A stretch of DNA of 64,000 nucleotides from Lyngbya sp. CCAP 1446/10 (GTDB lineage Bacteria; Cyanobacteriota; Cyanobacteriia; Cyanobacteriales; Microcoleaceae), in assembly GCF_026130175.1 (NCBI RefSeq), contig NZ_JAIGNI010000009.1:62001-126000 (forward strand), given 5' to 3'. How positions within the stretch are numbered: the stretch's first letter is position 1; every line of letters starts with the position of its first letter. Below the pieces are notes generated by a model. The model was not told where the DNA came from. It searched no databases and saw nothing but the letters and a program-made list of their open reading frames with translations. The position numbers and the translations under genes are program-made. Of the stretch, positions 62,930-64,000 are shown piece by piece.

Positions 62930-63979
62930 TTAAATCCATCCTAACTCGGCTTTTGCTGCCTCGACTGCCATTTTTACAGCACTAGCACTTGCTGTTATTT
63001 TATAGGATGCTCTTGGATTATTAGGGTTGGAGTTAGATAAAACAACATTTCCCTCCCAAATATGGCTTTTTCTAGACCAATCAAGTTGTGCCAATTCAGA
63101 TACTTTTTTATGATCAAAATCTTGGCTGCTATCTGTGTCATAGGTACAGTATAGCAACCTACCTAAAACTTCTAGCCCTACACTTCTACCTAAGACACAG
63201 TATTCCTTAAACTGATTAACATCTTCAACACTCAAATCTTCAACACTGGTTTCAAAAATATGTCTAGTCTGACTACATTCTGAAAACAAATTGTTAAGAC
63301 ATATCGCCAAGATATTTGATGATTCGGCAACGTCATAATCTTTGAGTTCATCAATTGGGCCGTCACTAAACGCGCAACTCACCAATTTAGCTATGAAATT
63401 AGTTGTGTATATAAGTTTCCTTTTACTGTCTGGATTAGTTTTGATTTTATCTGTTTTTCCATGAAACATTGGCACTTTTTCAAGTAAGCTCTTGGTAATA
63501 CCAACCCTACCTTCAAACTCACCGAATGATAAAAGCAATGATTTATCCAGTTGTTTGGTCTGCGCCATATCTCGGAAATCCGCCTGACACTGGTTAAAAT
63601 CTTCCTCTAAAACCAGCGTAATAGGGAAATCATTATCACCTATTAACTCACCGTCACCACTTTCAATTAACTCGTGAATCGCGCGCTTGCGATGCTGTCC
63701 ATCAGTAATATCTAACTTAACACCACGATGAATAACTACTAGACAAATCCCTCGACCTAGTTCTATAATGTCAATTTTTTCAGGATCGATATTTGCTGTC
63801 AGTGTACCCAAAATCCAGGGTTGATCGTTTCTAGCACGCTTAAGAATATATTGTTTTACTTCCTCAGCATGACCCTTTATCTCTGGGCGATTTTTACCCG
63901 AATCAGGATCGTTGCCAGTTGATGGTCTTGCCTGGAGGAGAGTAGGCAAGTCATCAGCCGGGATATTGATTTGCACCAT
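62930..63979 (-). CDS. DGQHR-domain protein (DndB-like), third copy
   Basis: The 349-residue protein contains the DGQHR motif at residues 93-97 (LDITDGQHRKRAIHELIESG), FRDMAQTKQLDKSLLLSFGE and a DndB-like C-terminus (WSRKSHIWEGNVVLSNSN). It is clearly diverged from DndB at 61814 and from the long form. Its end lies 6 bases from the dndB end, leaving no room for a separate terminator. The gene starts 21 bases from the right edge of the window; upstream partners cannot be seen. Confidence 0.85.
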   Translation of the reverse strand: MVQINIPADDLPTLLQARPSTGNDPDSGKNRPEIKGHAEEVKQYILKRARNDQPWILGTLTANIDPEKIDIIELGRGICLVVIHRGVKLDITDGQHRKRAIHELIESGDGELIGDNDFPITLVLEEDFNQCQADFRDMAQTKQLDKSLLLSFGEFEGRVGITKSLLEKVPMFHGKTDKIKTNPDSKRKLIYTTNFIAKLVSCAFSDGPIDELKDYDVAESSNILAICLNNLFSECSQTRHIFETSVEDLSVEDVNQFKEYCVLGRSVGLEVLGRLLYCTYDTDSSQDFDHKKVSELAQLDWSRKSHIWEGNVVLSNSNPNNPRASYKITASASAVKMAVEAAKAELGWI

Positions 63980-64000
63980 CTTCCGCTTCCCCTGCTGAAA

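Overview
The window reads as the chromosome of a filamentous cyanobacterium of the Microcoleus/Oscillatoria/Phormidium type. Supporting evidence: the HIP1 palindrome GCGATCGC is scattered throughout; there is a light-dependent protochlorophyllide reductase, the carotenoid pair cruF-cruG, a sufR/sufB divergent locus, a cyanobacterial RRM protein and an egtB/C/D ergothioneine set; and the spacers are filled with the short tandem heptamer repeats and small palindromic repeats typical of this group. Genus is inference.

Layout. 1-1.7 kb: sufB (cut by the left edge) diverges from its repressor sufR, with a CAAC-N6-GTTG operator between. 2.2-2.5 kb: an isolated 5S rRNA gene with its own promoter and terminator. 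2.5-5 kb: a PIN-toxin/antitoxin pair, a LOTUS-like protein and two tandem DUF2281 antitoxin-like genes. 5.2-6.7 kb: nadC, then an IS630-type remnant and a broken piece of a class D beta-lactamase gene whose intact relative lies at 31.8-32.7 kb. 6.9-25.1 kb: a large two-partner secretion locus made of one TpsB outer-membrane transporter, an Uma2 nuclease gene, four tandem TpsA filamentous-haemagglutinin-like exoproteins, and an exported TPR-CHAT caspase-like protease. 25.5-28 kb: cruF and cruG. 28.6-31.3 kb: an ABC-2 exporter. 31.8-37.5 kb: beta-lactamase, por, an Old Yellow Enzyme and a RluA-type pseudouridine synthase. 37.7-41.5 kb: a TPR protein, a disrupted gene and an RRM protein. 41.8-45.4 kb: egtD, egtB, egtC. 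45.6-52.4 kb: small conserved genes, a PEP-synthase-like protein, comF, a 2H phosphoesterase, a YciI-like protein, SRP RNA and a phasin-like protein. 52.4-64 kb: a DNA-phosphorothioation (Dnd) associated island with a SF2 helicase restriction-type protein, DndD, a Dnd-associated protein, a MazG-like NTPase, a membrane EEP nuclease, and three DGQHR/DndB-type proteins. dndA, dndC and dndE are not recognised inside the window.

Two candidate systems deserve attention. One is the TpsB/4xTpsA/CHAT locus, where tandem paralogues look homogenised at both ends but vary in the middle, beside an exported caspase-like protease. The other is the Dnd island with three different DGQHR proteins. A third theme runs through the whole window: heptamer tandem repeats (TTGACAG, AGTCATT, GAAGAAG-type) have entered genes. 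In five genes they supply the stop codon, and in at least two unrelated proteins they encode peptide inserts.

Coordinates, motifs and repeat matches were read by eye from the sequence. Family names rest on remembered family signatures; no database search was run.
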